Below, piece after piece: positions 19,765 through 28,286 of a stretch of DNA of 44,645 nt. The position numbers and the translations under genes are program-made. Position 1 is the first letter of the stretch. The number at the start of each line of letters is the position of its first letter. The notes under the pieces were generated by a model. That model was given only the letters and a program-made list of their open reading frames with translations. It searched no databases and was not told the origin of the DNA. Origin of the DNA: Gammaproteobacteria bacterium (lineage in GTDB: Bacteria; Pseudomonadota; Gammaproteobacteria; Steroidobacterales; Steroidobacteraceae); assembly GCA_025357835.1 (NCBI GenBank), contig JANYLM010000047.1, positions 1-44,645 on the forward strand, in the 5' to 3' direction.

Positions 19765-21227
19765 AGCGCGGCGCGCGCCAGGTACTGCTGGTAGAGACCG
19801 GCGTACAGCCGAGCGGTGGACTGATCCGGCGCCGTCAAAGGCCTCGATCGCGTGTGACGACCGAACTCAAGCTCGACACCCGCAATGCGCCGCGCCAGCA
19901 TGGCGGCGCCGATCGCTGCCGGCGATTTGTCGGGGATGCAGCCCACCTCACGGTCTAAAATATCCGCCAGCATTTGCGTGCTGCTTGACGAGTGCACGAG
20001 GTTGCCGCTGATCATGACGGCGTCGATGGGCGAGGTTTCGGCCAGCACCTCGAGGCAACGCTTGATTTCAAAAAACACGCCTTCTAGAAAGCTGCGCGCG
20101 ATGTCGCTGCGAGAAGCCTTAAGGTTCAAGCCAAAAACGGCCCCACGCAGTCGGGGATTCCACAAGGCGCCCTGTTCGCCGCCTGCCAGATAAGGCGGGA
20201 AGCACAGGCCATGCGCCCCTGGAGCAGATTCGGCCGAATATCGATCGATGTCGCCGTCCGCCCAGGAAAACAAATCACTGAGCCACTTATATCCCGTGCC
20301 GGTCGCCAACAGATCCATTTCGCGGCCATACCATGCGTCGTTCACATGCGGCGTCAGAAGGTATCGGGCAGCGTCATCGAAACGCCGCGCCGCGGTGGCG
20401 CCAATGACCACGGCGCTGGACCCGAAGCTGATCGACACCACGCGCTCGTCGAGGCCCGCCATCGCGAACGAAGCGCACACCGAATCCGCGGCTCCAGTGC
20501 TGACGGGAATGCCTTCGCGAAGACCCAGCAGCGTCGCGCCGGCTCGATTCAAGGGACCCGCCAGGGTGTTGGCGCCCTTGATTTTCGGCAGCAGCGCGCG
20601 CGGCAGGGCCCAAAAATCGGCCAGGTCCTCGCTGAATCGCCGCTCGCGCAAATCGTAGATCCCATAGCCGGCGGCGGTGGAAGGTTCGGTCAAACGCAGC
20701 CCGGTCAGCTCGGACAGCAGATAATCCTTGGCGGATAGAATGGTCCGCACCTCGCCGAGGCGATCGGCGAAGTGGTATTGCAGCATGGGAGCGAGGTAGC
20801 GGCCGTCGATGGGCATGCCGGTGCGCGAGTACATATGCGTTCGGCGCGCCGCATCGACTCGAGTCGACGCCCAAGCGTCCGCTCGTCCGTCCTTCCACGT
20901 GATGGCCGGAGCTAAGGGTTTGGTGTCACCCAGACAGACCAGAGTGGGCAATTGACCGGTCAAGCCGATGGCGGCAACCTGCTGCGTCCAGTCGGCGCCG
21001 AGACTGCCCTTTAAGTCGTTCGCCAATCCCCGCATTGCGCTCGAGGCCGCGGCCAGCCAATCCTCCGTGCGCTGCTCGGCCTGCAGCGGCAGCGCGCCAT
21101 GGGTGCCGAAGCTCGCGGCGCCTTCACCCACCAACACGTCATCCAGGCCCATCGCCACGACTTTGACGGATGAAGTTCCAAGATCGACCCCGAGGGTCAA
21201 TTGCCGCGGTGAGGCCGCCTCAGACAT
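19755..21227 (-). CDS. FGGY-family carbohydrate kinase (xylulokinase-like)
   Basis: A 490-residue FGGY kinase. The N-terminal ATPase motif is LGVDLGTSSVKVVAMG (residues 12-27), a substrate-side block reads GLTGQLPTLVCLG, the catalytic aspartate is in STGAADSVCASFAMAG, and the second domain has ISGNLVHSSSSTQMLADIL. Overall closest to xylulokinase, but the context (aminomutase, NagB) suggests another polyol, ketose or amino sugar. The ATG at 21227 overlaps the stop of the upstream aminotransferase by eight bases; the open frame further upstream lies within that gene. It in turn overlaps nagB by 10 bases. The tight chain of overlaps means the enzymes are made together. Confidence 0.9.
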   Translation of the reverse strand: MSEAASPRQLTLGVDLGTSSVKVVAMGLDDVLVGEGAASFGTHGALPLQAEQRTEDWLAAASSAMRGLANDLKGSLGADWTQQVAAIGLTGQLPTLVCLGDTKPLAPAITWKDGRADAWASTRVDAARRTHMYSRTGMPIDGRYLAPMLQYHFADRLGEVRTILSAKDYLLSELTGLRLTEPSTAAGYGIYDLRERRFSEDLADFWALPRALLPKIKGANTLAGPLNRAGATLLGLREGIPVSTGAADSVCASFAMAGLDERVVSISFGSSAVVIGATAARRFDDAARYLLTPHVNDAWYGREMDLLATGTGYKWLSDLFSWADGDIDRYSAESAPGAHGLCFPPYLAGGEQGALWNPRLRGAVFGLNLKASRSDIARSFLEGVFFEIKRCLEVLAETSPIDAVMISGNLVHSSSSTQMLADILDREVGCIPDKSPAAIGAAMLARRIAGVELEFGRHTRSRPLTAPDQSTARLYAGLYQQYLARAALCE

Positions 21228-22560
21228 GAGCGCGCAGCAGTCCCGCCACTTCGTCCGCGGCCGCCAAGGTGCGGTCGATATCCGCGTCGGAGTGCGCAAA
21301 CGACACGAATAGGTTTTCGAATGCGCCTGGATGGAACAGTACGTCGCGCTCCAACATGGCCTCCCACCAGCGGCGGAAGATCTCGTGATTGGCGTAACGC
21401 GCGGCATCGCGATAATTTCGAATGGGCCTTTCCGCGAACCACACCTGCAGCACGGGCCCCAAGCCCACCACATAGGCCGGCAGACCATGGCGGGCTAAAA
21501 TCGCCGACAGACCTGCATAGAAGCGCGAACAGCGGGCGAATAAAGCCTCGTACTTTCCGGGTTCGCCGAGTTCGTCGAGCGCCGCATTCGCGGCGGCCAC
21601 CGCAATGCCGTTTGCGCTGTAGGTACCCGCCATGGACACAGTGCCGTCGGCGACGAGTTTCATGATGTCGCGCCGCCCACCCAAGGCGGCCACTGGAAAA
21701 CCGCCGCCCAAACCTTTGGCAAACACGCTGATATCGGGTTTGATTTTGTAAATGCCTTGTGCGCCGCCGTAGCCCAGTCGAAAACCGGTGATGACCTCGT
21801 CGTAGATCAGCACGATGTCGCGTGAATCAGCGATTTCCCGCATGGCCTGAAGATACCCCGGCTCGGGCAGAATGCAGCCGGTATTGCACATCACAGGTTC
21901 GGTGAGAATCGCCGCGATGGCGTCGCCTTCGCGGGCCACGGCGGCGCGCAGAGCCTCGATGTCGTTCCACGGCAATATGATCAGCTGCTCACCTGCCGCC
22001 TTCGCCAGTCCCGGTCCTTGTGGAACCGCGATGGGACGTTGCTCGGGTCCCGCCTCATCCAGGTGCGGATGCTTGCTCCAGTAAACGCCGTCTGAAAAGC
22101 CGTGATACATGCCCTCGAAGCGGATGACCTTCTCGCGTCCGGTAAAGGCGCGTGCCAAGCGGATGGCATAGATGACGGCCTCGGTGCCGGTGTTGCACAA
22201 GCGCACCTGCTCCACGCTAGGCACGGCTTTCATGATCTTTTGTGCCAGCACCGCCTCTTGCGCAGTCGGCAGTGCGAACACTGTGCCGCGATTCTGGATT
22301 TGCTCCACCACGGCGGCGGTCACCTTCGGTGGCCGGTGCCCGAGAATCATGGGACCTAAGCCCAATAGATAGTCGATGTAGGCATTGCCGTCGACGTCGT
22401 ACAAATAGGCACCCTCGCCGCGATCTACGAACAGGGGATACGGATCCCAGCCCGACCAGGTTGCGCGGGCGGTGCTGTTGACGCCGGCAGCAATCGGCCC
22501 ACAGGCTGTTTTATACAGTTCAGCGCTGCGCGCGGAGCGCGCCGGATTTTGGTACTTCAT
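21220..22560 (-). CDS. HemL-like class III PLP enzyme (aminomutase or aminotransferase)
   Basis: A 446-residue class III PLP enzyme of the glutamate-1-semialdehyde aminomutase-like branch. PLP site: Gly125-Thr126-Glu127 in CNTGTEAVIYA, the YHG motif at 152-154, Asp254 in LIYDEVITGFR, and the Schiff-base Lys282 in VFAKGLGGGFP. HemL itself moves an amino group between neighbouring carbons of an alpha-amino aldehyde. It is probably not the heme gene, because it sits in a catabolic operon between a permease and a sugar kinase and carries a longer N-terminus. It could be an aminomutase on an amino sugar, or an ordinary aminotransferase like the beta-amino-acid transaminases of this branch. It starts 17 bases after the permease stop. 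Confidence 0.85.
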   Translation of the reverse strand: MKYQNPARSARSAELYKTACGPIAAGVNSTARATWSGWDPYPLFVDRGEGAYLYDVDGNAYIDYLLGLGPMILGHRPPKVTAAVVEQIQNRGTVFALPTAQEAVLAQKIMKAVPSVEQVRLCNTGTEAVIYAIRLARAFTGREKVIRFEGMYHGFSDGVYWSKHPHLDEAGPEQRPIAVPQGPGLAKAAGEQLIILPWNDIEALRAAVAREGDAIAAILTEPVMCNTGCILPEPGYLQAMREIADSRDIVLIYDEVITGFRLGYGGAQGIYKIKPDISVFAKGLGGGFPVAALGGRRDIMKLVADGTVSMAGTYSANGIAVAAANAALDELGEPGKYEALFARCSRFYAGLSAILARHGLPAYVVGLGPVLQVWFAERPIRNYRDAARYANHEIFRRWWEAMLERDVLFHPGAFENLFVSFAHSDADIDRTLAAADEVAGLLRAHV

Positions 22561-22577
22561 TGCTTTAACGTCATCCT

Positions 22578-24005
22578 TCAGCGCGGCGTTGACCGCGCAG
22601 TTTGCTTGGAATCAAAAAAGCTCACACCCGCGAACCGGTGCAAGACCAGCGCCACCACGGCGCCCGCAAAAATGGAACCCAGGCCGTAGAGCATGACCGT
22701 GGTGGTGACGGCTCCCGTCGACACGGATTCGAATAGAACCCATAAACTGAAGGCCACGCCGATCAACGGCAGCAGTCCGCCCAGGATCAAATTCACAGCG
22801 CTCGATGCAAGAGTCGCGCGCTGCTGCCACAGTGCCGCCGCCGCGGTGATGCCGTAGAACACAATGGATATCAATCCCAGACTGCTGGCCGCATTGGTCA
22901 AGGCGGCGGCGATGCTGGAAGTCCCCAGCGCCAGCGCCAGCAACATCAAATTGACCGCGCTCATGGTCAGCGTCGCCGCCCAAGGGCTGGCGCTGCCCGC
23001 GCTCAGGCGCTGAAAGAACTTCGGCATCACGCTATCGCGCGACATGGCAAGCCCGACCCGCGCTGCGGAGACCACCGCGGCCTGCAAGGTAGCGAGAGTA
23101 CCCATAAGTACCACCAGCGCCATCACCGAATCCCATGGCTTGTGCATCAACCGGCCGCTCACCGCGGACAGGACATTGCCTGCGTGCGCCTGCATTTCAC
23201 TCGGTGAAAGAACACTTTGAAAGGAAAAAGTGACGATGGAATACACCAGCGCGAGCATTACGACGCTGGTCAGCGCCGCCTTTCCTGGATTATTGGCCCG
23301 GTCGGTGGTTTCCTCGTTGACGTAAATCGAGGCATCCCAGCCCGAATACATGAAGCAGGCGATCAAGATGCCGCCCATCAATCCCTTCATCCCTCCCATG
23401 CCGGCCCAGGAAAACCACGTCCAGGAGAAATTCACGGCGGCGTTTCCCTGCAGCAGCGCCGTCAATGCGACCGCCGCAACCGTCATCAGCACCGCGTACT
23501 GAAATACGACGATCACCCATTCAAATCGGGCGACAACCTTCAAGCCCAGAATGGCCAGTGCGGTAATGAGCAAATTCCAGGCAGCTCCAACCAGGAAAAT
23601 CGCCCAGTGATTGTCGATGTAGGAGGGCGCCAGTAGGTCGATGGTGTACACGCCCGCGGGAATGGTCAGCGTGGTCGTACCCAGAGTGTAGTAGAGCAGG
23701 ATCATCCAGCCTGACAGGAAACCTAGGTAGGGATGAAACACCTTGGCCACCCAGGTGTAGGTCGCGCCTGAGCTTTGGTCCCATCGATTCAGGCGCTGGT
23801 AGGCGATAGCAATTCCAATCATGGGAACGAAGCAAATCAAGATTGGCACGATACCGCTGTAGCCGCTGACCGCCACCAATCCGGCTAAACTCACCGCCAA
23901 CGTTTGCGCCGGCCCCGAGCTGGATAGACCCATGATGATGGCGTCACCCAAACCAACGCGGTTTCGCGGGGTTGTCGTGATAGGGGGACTAGGGTCTTGA
24001 GACAT
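22578..24005 (-). CDS. APC-superfamily amino acid / amine permease
   Basis: A 475-residue inner-membrane transporter with about 12 hydrophobic helices. The first helix carries the APC signature GLGDAIIMGLSSSGPAQTLA (residues 18-37). It has the typical YTWVAKVFHPYLGFLSGW in helix 3 and YSGWDASIYVNEET in the middle, and is a proton symporter of amino acids or related amines. It leads the operon permease-aminomutase-FGGY kinase-nagB. An APC permease (FrlA) also serves fructoselysine uptake in E. coli, which supports an amino-sugar substrate. The ATG at 24005 has no ribosome site but sits right behind a strong promoter, suggesting leaderless translation. An in-frame ATG at 24128 is less likely because the family N-terminus begins here. 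Confidence 0.9.
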   Translation of the reverse strand: MSQDPSPPITTTPRNRVGLGDAIIMGLSSSGPAQTLAVSLAGLVAVSGYSGIVPILICFVPMIGIAIAYQRLNRWDQSSGATYTWVAKVFHPYLGFLSGWMILLYYTLGTTTLTIPAGVYTIDLLAPSYIDNHWAIFLVGAAWNLLITALAILGLKVVARFEWVIVVFQYAVLMTVAAVALTALLQGNAAVNFSWTWFSWAGMGGMKGLMGGILIACFMYSGWDASIYVNEETTDRANNPGKAALTSVVMLALVYSIVTFSFQSVLSPSEMQAHAGNVLSAVSGRLMHKPWDSVMALVVLMGTLATLQAAVVSAARVGLAMSRDSVMPKFFQRLSAGSASPWAATLTMSAVNLMLLALALGTSSIAAALTNAASSLGLISIVFYGITAAAALWQQRATLASSAVNLILGGLLPLIGVAFSLWVLFESVSTGAVTTTVMLYGLGSIFAGAVVALVLHRFAGVSFFDSKQTARSTPR

Positions 24006-24011
24006 TAGGTC

Positions 24012-24040
24012 ATTATAATGAATTGATGTCTGCGCGGCAA
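24012..24040 (-). promoter_or_regulatory. Sigma-70-type promoter for the permease operon, apparently leaderless
   Basis: On the leftward strand a -35 box TTGCCG (24035-24040) is followed by a 17-base gap and a perfect -10 box TATAAT (24012-24017). Only six bases separate the -10 box from the ATG at 24005. Transcription should therefore begin at or next to the start codon, and no Shine-Dalgarno sequence is present. Confidence 0.6.
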
Positions 24041-24173
24041 CTCGCCGCCGGGAAAGAGATTGCGGACCCCGACTGGCGGCCTTTTTGCAATCATCCACCT
24101 CAGCGATAGGGGACGATCCACTTTCCAAGAGACGCCACTTGGGCCGCCGCCTTCGTAGCGGCGATTCAGTTCG

Positions 24174-25016
24174 TTAGGCGACCCGGGTTCCGGAAAATAC
24201 GGTGGTCGTCCTTCCGCCAACCCAGACTGCGCCGTGATCATCAACATCGATGTAGACGCGGCCCGTTCGGCCGACCCGCGTACCTTGCGAAGCAATGTAG
24301 GGAGCGCGGGCGCGCCCGGTGGCCAGCAGCCATTGTGCGGTCGCTGCGTTGAGGCTGCCGGTCACCGGGTCCTCTCGCACGCTACCTTGGTGGTCGGTGA
24401 AAAAGGCGCGCAGCTCGAAGGCGAGGGGGCTTCCGGGCGGGTACGGAGCGACCACCCCAAGATCGATGTGCGCCGGGTAGCCCCGGTTGGGCTCGAGCTC
24501 GAGAACCGCTGCCGCCGATTCGAGAAGAATCACGATCCAACCTGGGCCGTTGTCCGCCCACTGTGCGTCGACGATCCGGGCGCGGTCGATGCGCAGGAAT
24601 TGGGCCATTTCCAGGATTTTAGATTCATCGACGAGCCCCCCGCGGATCAAGGGCGGTGCGCCAAAGGCGAGCGCGGCGCCGCTGCGTCGAATCGGCACGA
24701 GGCCGGCGCCGCATTCTTGAATGATCTGCGACTTATTGCGAGGTTGGCCGCCTGCCGACAGCCAGGCATGGCAGCTACCCAGCGTCGGGTGACCGGCGAA
24801 CGGCATCTCACGGTCCAATGTGAAAATCCGCACGCGATAGTCGGCAGCCGGATCACTGGGCGGCAGGAGAAATGTCGTCTCCGACAAGTTCAGCCAGCGG
24901 GTGAATTGCAGCATAGCGTCCGTGGAGAGGTCGTCCGCATCCAGTACGACCGCCAACGGATTTCCTGACAGGGGCAACTCACTGAACACGTCCACGAGTT
25001 CAAATCGACGATTCAT
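24174..25016 (-). CDS. PhzF-family isomerase
   Basis: A 280-residue PhzF-like protein with the two-domain fold of PhzF and diaminopimelate epimerase. The N-terminus reads FELVDVFSELPLSGNPLAVV. The catalytic glutamate lies in NLSETTFLLPP (near residue 47), the first substrate loop is MPFAGHPTLGSCH, and the second domain carries EDPVTGSLNAATAQWLL. Family members are isomerases or epimerases of small acids, and the substrate here is unknown. The ATG at 25016 has AGGAGA at a good spacing of eight bases; the ATG at 25022 would be only two bases away. It reads towards the permease operon but is separated by 168 bases with its own promoter, so it is probably a separate unit. The pseudogene at 25100 is divergent from it. 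Confidence 0.9.
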   Translation of the reverse strand: MNRRFELVDVFSELPLSGNPLAVVLDADDLSTDAMLQFTRWLNLSETTFLLPPSDPAADYRVRIFTLDREMPFAGHPTLGSCHAWLSAGGQPRNKSQIIQECGAGLVPIRRSGAALAFGAPPLIRGGLVDESKILEMAQFLRIDRARIVDAQWADNGPGWIVILLESAAAVLELEPNRGYPAHIDLGVVAPYPPGSPLAFELRAFFTDHQGSVREDPVTGSLNAATAQWLLATGRARAPYIASQGTRVGRTGRVYIDVDDHGAVWVGGRTTTVFSGTRVA

Positions 25017-25099
25017 GCGCATATTCTCCTGAGATCCGATTCCGATTCTGTAATGCTACCAAGCTGCCATATTGAGCGCATAAGGCTAAGGGGAACTTC

Positions 25100-25858
25100 A
25101 TGTCTGCAAATCATATGAAAGATTTTTCGCTTGAAGTTTACATGTCGAAATGGGAATTCGTCGCTAAGTACAACCTATCGGGCTCCGACGCGCAGAACAT
25201 GACACTGGGTGAGCTGCTTGCGCTTGCCAACGACGCGGATCGAGCCGCCTTCGACAAGCTGAGCCTGGCCTACACGGAGACTTGGGGCGCTCCTGCCTTG
25301 CGCGAGGAGATTGCCGGAACTTACGACGGTGTCGATGCGCGCGATGTGCTGTGTTTCGCGGGCGCCGAGGAAGGACCGGGGATGCCATCGTCGATTTGTG
25401 CCGCCGCAACAATATATGGCTGTTCAGCGACGAGGTGTACCGCCTCATAGAGAGGGACTCGGCGATGCGGCTGCCGCAGGCCGCAGATGCCTATGAGCGT
25501 GGAATTTCTCTCAACGTGATGTCCAAGGCGGCAGCAGATCCTGGCGAAGAACCGTGCAATCGTGGACTCCAATCTCATCTTGCTCGAGGCGTTCTTCGGT
25601 GATTACCCGCACCTTTTCAACTGGCGGATGCCGGATGGAGGCTGTGTAGGTTTCGTCGGATACAAAGGGGCAGTGGGCGTGGAGGCCTTCACCCATCGCC
25701 TCATCCAGGAGTCAGGCGTGCTGCTGCTGCCGGCGACCGTCTACCGCTCCGACCTGAACGAGGTGCCGAAGGACTATTTCCGGATTGGGTATGGGCACTC
25801 CGACGTGCCACAGGCTCTGGCTGTGCTGCGAGACTGGCTGCGGCGCCGTGGCGATTGA
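25100..25858 (+). pseudogene. Class I PLP aminotransferase, decayed by two internal deletions
   Basis: Three pieces of one fold-type I aminotransferase lie in order but in different frames. The first (25100-25366) has FSLEVYMSKWEFVAKY and then WGAPALREEIAGTY up to VLCFAGAEEG. The second (25378-25525) has DAIVDLCRRNNIWLFSDEVY and ends SLNVMSKA, just where the PLP lysine lies. The third (25538-25858) runs from ILAKNRAIVDSN to the normal C-terminus. Intact relatives have about 370-390 residues, so around 90 residues are missing at the first junction and around 50 at the second. Both junctions change frame, and no long product can be made. The two losses look like deletions and not sequencing slips. 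It ends next to the molybdoenzyme gene. Confidence 0.8.
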
Positions 25859-25917
25859 CCGATAAACCGCTGGGGGCGCATGCTCGAAACGGAGCTTGTT
25901 TAGATGGGAGAGGCCAA

Positions 25918-27975
25918 ATGATCGGGAAAAGCAAAACGCCGTCTAGGGTTACCACAGTGAAGGGTGCGTGCCCGCATGACTGTCCGGACACCTGCGCGCT
26001 CGAAGTGCATGTCAGCGACGGCATTGCCATCAAGGTCAGCGGTTCCGCCGCACATGCTCCCACCGCCGGGGTGCTCTGTACCAAGGTGGCCCGCTACACC
26101 GAGCGCACCTACCATCCCGACCGTCTGCTGCACCCGATGCGGCGTATCGGTAAGAAGGGAGAAGGGCGGTTCGAGAGGATTAGCTGGGAGGAGGCCATTG
26201 CCACGGTCGCAAACCGTCTCGCGCCGATCGCGGCGGAGGGTGCCGAGCAGATTCTGCCCTACAGCTATGCAGGCACCATGGGGTTGGTGCAGGGCGAATC
26301 GATGTCCATGCGATTCTTTCACAGGCTCGGCGCCAGCTTCTTGGACCGCACCATCTGTGCCTCGGCCGGCACGGCCGGCCACGAAATAACCCTCGGCAGC
26401 CGCATCGGCGTCGATGTGGAATTAGCCGATCAAGCCAAGCTGATTATTTTCTGGGGCTCGAATGCCATCACCTCAAGCGTGCATTTTTGGGCACGGGCGC
26501 AGGAGGCCAAGCGTCGCGGCGCGACCCTGGTGGCAATCGATCCCTACCGATCGCTGACGGCGGAAAAGTGCCACAGGCACATTGCGCTATTGCCGGGTAC
26601 GGACTCCGCGCTGGCGCTCGGCCTCATGCATGTGCTGATCCGCGACGGTCTGATCGATGACGACTATGTGCAGCGCCACACCTTGGGATTCGAGGGGTTG
26701 AGCGAGCGTGCGAGCCTGTACCCTCCAGCAAAGGTCGCGGCGATTTGCGGCATTACGCCTCAGGAAATCGAATCTCTCGCGCAACTGTACGGCACCACCC
26801 GGCCCGCATTGATCCGCGCGAATTACGGCATGCAGCGGGTGCGGGGCGGCGGCATGGCGACACGCAATATCGCCTGCCTGCCGGCGCTAGTCGGCGCGTT
26901 TCGCGATGCCGCCGGCGGGATGTTTCTATCCACCAGTGGCAACTTCGCTGTCGATAACCGTGCTCTGGAGCGCCCCGATCTGCTTGCCGGACGCACGCCG
27001 CGCACCATCAATATGTCGACCATTGGTCATGCCCTGCTGGATGGAATCGCTCCGGTCAAAGCGCTGATCGTCTACAACTCGAACCCGGTGGCTGTGGCGC
27101 CCGACTCCAGCCGCGTGGTGCGAGGTTTCGCGCGGGAGGATTTGTTCACGGTGGTGCTCGAACACTTTCAGACCGACACGGCGGACTACGCGGATATCCT
27201 GCTTCCGGCCACCACCCAACTTGAGCATCTGGACGTCATCAAACCCTATGGCCACTATTACATGATGGCCAACAATCCGGCGATAGCGCCGCTCGGCGAA
27301 TGCAAGCCGAATTCCGAGATATTTCGCTTGCTGGCCAAGGCCATGGGCTTCGAGGAACCCTGTTTCAGTGATTCGGATGAAACCATCGCGCAGGCCGCCG
27401 TGGCCAAGGACTGGGATTTCAATGCGGTACGCGCCGCGGGCTGGCAGCGAGTGGGCCCGGCCAAGGACGTCGCGCGATTCGCCGACGGTGGCTTCGATAC
27501 ACCCTCGGGCAAAGTGGAGTTCTTCTCGGCTCGTGCGCAGAGGCTCGGCTTGGACCCCTTACCCGACTATATAGCCCCTCAGGAAGACACCCGAAGTGCG
27601 GCGGCGAGCCGCTATCCATTGGCCATGATCTCCCCGCCGGCGCGTCACTTCCTCAACAGCTCCTTCGTCAATGTACAGAGCCTGCGCGCCTCGGAAGGCG
27701 AGCCCTGGCTCGACATCCATCCGGACGATGCGTCAAAGAGACAGGTGGTTGCGGGCGGGTACGTGCGCGTGTTCAACGACCGCGGCAGCGTGGAACTGCG
27801 CGCGCGAATCACCGACAGAGCGCGGCGCGGAGTTGTCGTCGGCTTGTCGGTTTGGTGGAAGAAACTTGCCCGTGACGGCAAGAACGCCAATGAACTCACC
27901 AGCAGCGACACTCTCACCGATATGGGACGGGCAGCGACGTTCTATGATTGCCTGGTACAGGTCGAGGCGCTGTGA
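25918..27975 (+). CDS. Molybdopterin-dependent oxidoreductase (formate dehydrogenase / DMSO reductase family)
   Basis: A 685-residue cytoplasmic molybdoenzyme large subunit. A [4Fe-4S] site is at the N-terminus: Cys18, Cys22, Cys26 and Cys54 (in LCTKVARY), preceding RLLHPMRRIGKKGEGRFERI. The molybdenum-cofactor domain follows, with DRTICASAGTAGHE near residue 143 where the metal ligand is expected, FWGSNAITSS, and a C-terminal cofactor-binding domain (PPARHFLNSSF, then DIHPDDA). No Tat signal is present and no partner subunit gene is adjacent, so it may act alone with a soluble electron carrier. The ATG at 25918 follows GGGAGAGG at ideal distance; a start at 25855 overlapping the pseudogene is less likely. 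The substrate cannot be told. Confidence 0.88.
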   Translation: MIGKSKTPSRVTTVKGACPHDCPDTCALEVHVSDGIAIKVSGSAAHAPTAGVLCTKVARYTERTYHPDRLLHPMRRIGKKGEGRFERISWEEAIATVANRLAPIAAEGAEQILPYSYAGTMGLVQGESMSMRFFHRLGASFLDRTICASAGTAGHEITLGSRIGVDVELADQAKLIIFWGSNAITSSVHFWARAQEAKRRGATLVAIDPYRSLTAEKCHRHIALLPGTDSALALGLMHVLIRDGLIDDDYVQRHTLGFEGLSERASLYPPAKVAAICGITPQEIESLAQLYGTTRPALIRANYGMQRVRGGGMATRNIACLPALVGAFRDAAGGMFLSTSGNFAVDNRALERPDLLAGRTPRTINMSTIGHALLDGIAPVKALIVYNSNPVAVAPDSSRVVRGFAREDLFTVVLEHFQTDTADYADILLPATTQLEHLDVIKPYGHYYMMANNPAIAPLGECKPNSEIFRLLAKAMGFEEPCFSDSDETIAQAAVAKDWDFNAVRAAGWQRVGPAKDVARFADGGFDTPSGKVEFFSARAQRLGLDPLPDYIAPQEDTRSAAASRYPLAMISPPARHFLNSSFVNVQSLRASEGEPWLDIHPDDASKRQVVAGGYVRVFNDRGSVELRARITDRARRGVVVGLSVWWKKLARDGKNANELTSSDTLTDMGRAATFYDCLVQVEAL

Positions 27976-28286
27976 CTGTATCGCGCTCCGCTGCCGCCTA
28001 AGCCCAGCGAATAGCCAGAACACCTTTCGACATGAGGGGTTTTGGTTTGGAATGTCATTGGGCTCGTCGACTTGATTACGGCGATCGGGTTGGGGCGACA
28101 TCCTCACCCGGTCCCATTCGCTTATTCATGGACCCCCCAGGCACTGCAATAATGACCACGCTGCCGTGGATCATCATTCCTTGCTTTGTCGTGCCAAGCC
28201 TTGCAGCCCTGCATGTGGCGGTATTCTTTCGGCTGCACCAGCGCGACGCGCAACGTCGAAATAGAGGGATACGGTAAGCTTGCAGC
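27976..28286. other. Intergenic region with a possible small gene
   Basis: 311 bases between the molybdoenzyme and the HipA-like gene. The first half (27976-28150) shows no gene, clear promoter or terminator. The second half holds the small reading frame at 28152-28277 described separately. Confidence 0.5.
28152..28277 (+). CDS. Possible 41-residue single-pass membrane peptide
   Basis: A short frame coding for an N-terminal hydrophobic helix (about residues 4-27, starting TTLPWIIIPCFVVPSL) followed by a basic tail rich in Arg (RLHQRDAQRRNRGIR). This is a layout common in real small membrane proteins with the tail in the cytoplasm. It ends nine bases before the HipA-like gene. The ribosome site is weak, and the 12 bases from its ATG repeat exactly at the start of the HipA-like gene. 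It matches no family I know and may be chance. Confidence 0.35.
   Translation: MTTLPWIIIPCFVVPSLAALHVAVFFRLHQRDAQRRNRGIR

Noticed and set aside
21220..22560. Housekeeping hemL (glutamate-1-semialdehyde aminomutase)
   Set aside because: No tetrapyrrole genes nearby, overlap with a sugar kinase gene and a longer N-terminus point to a catabolic paralogue.
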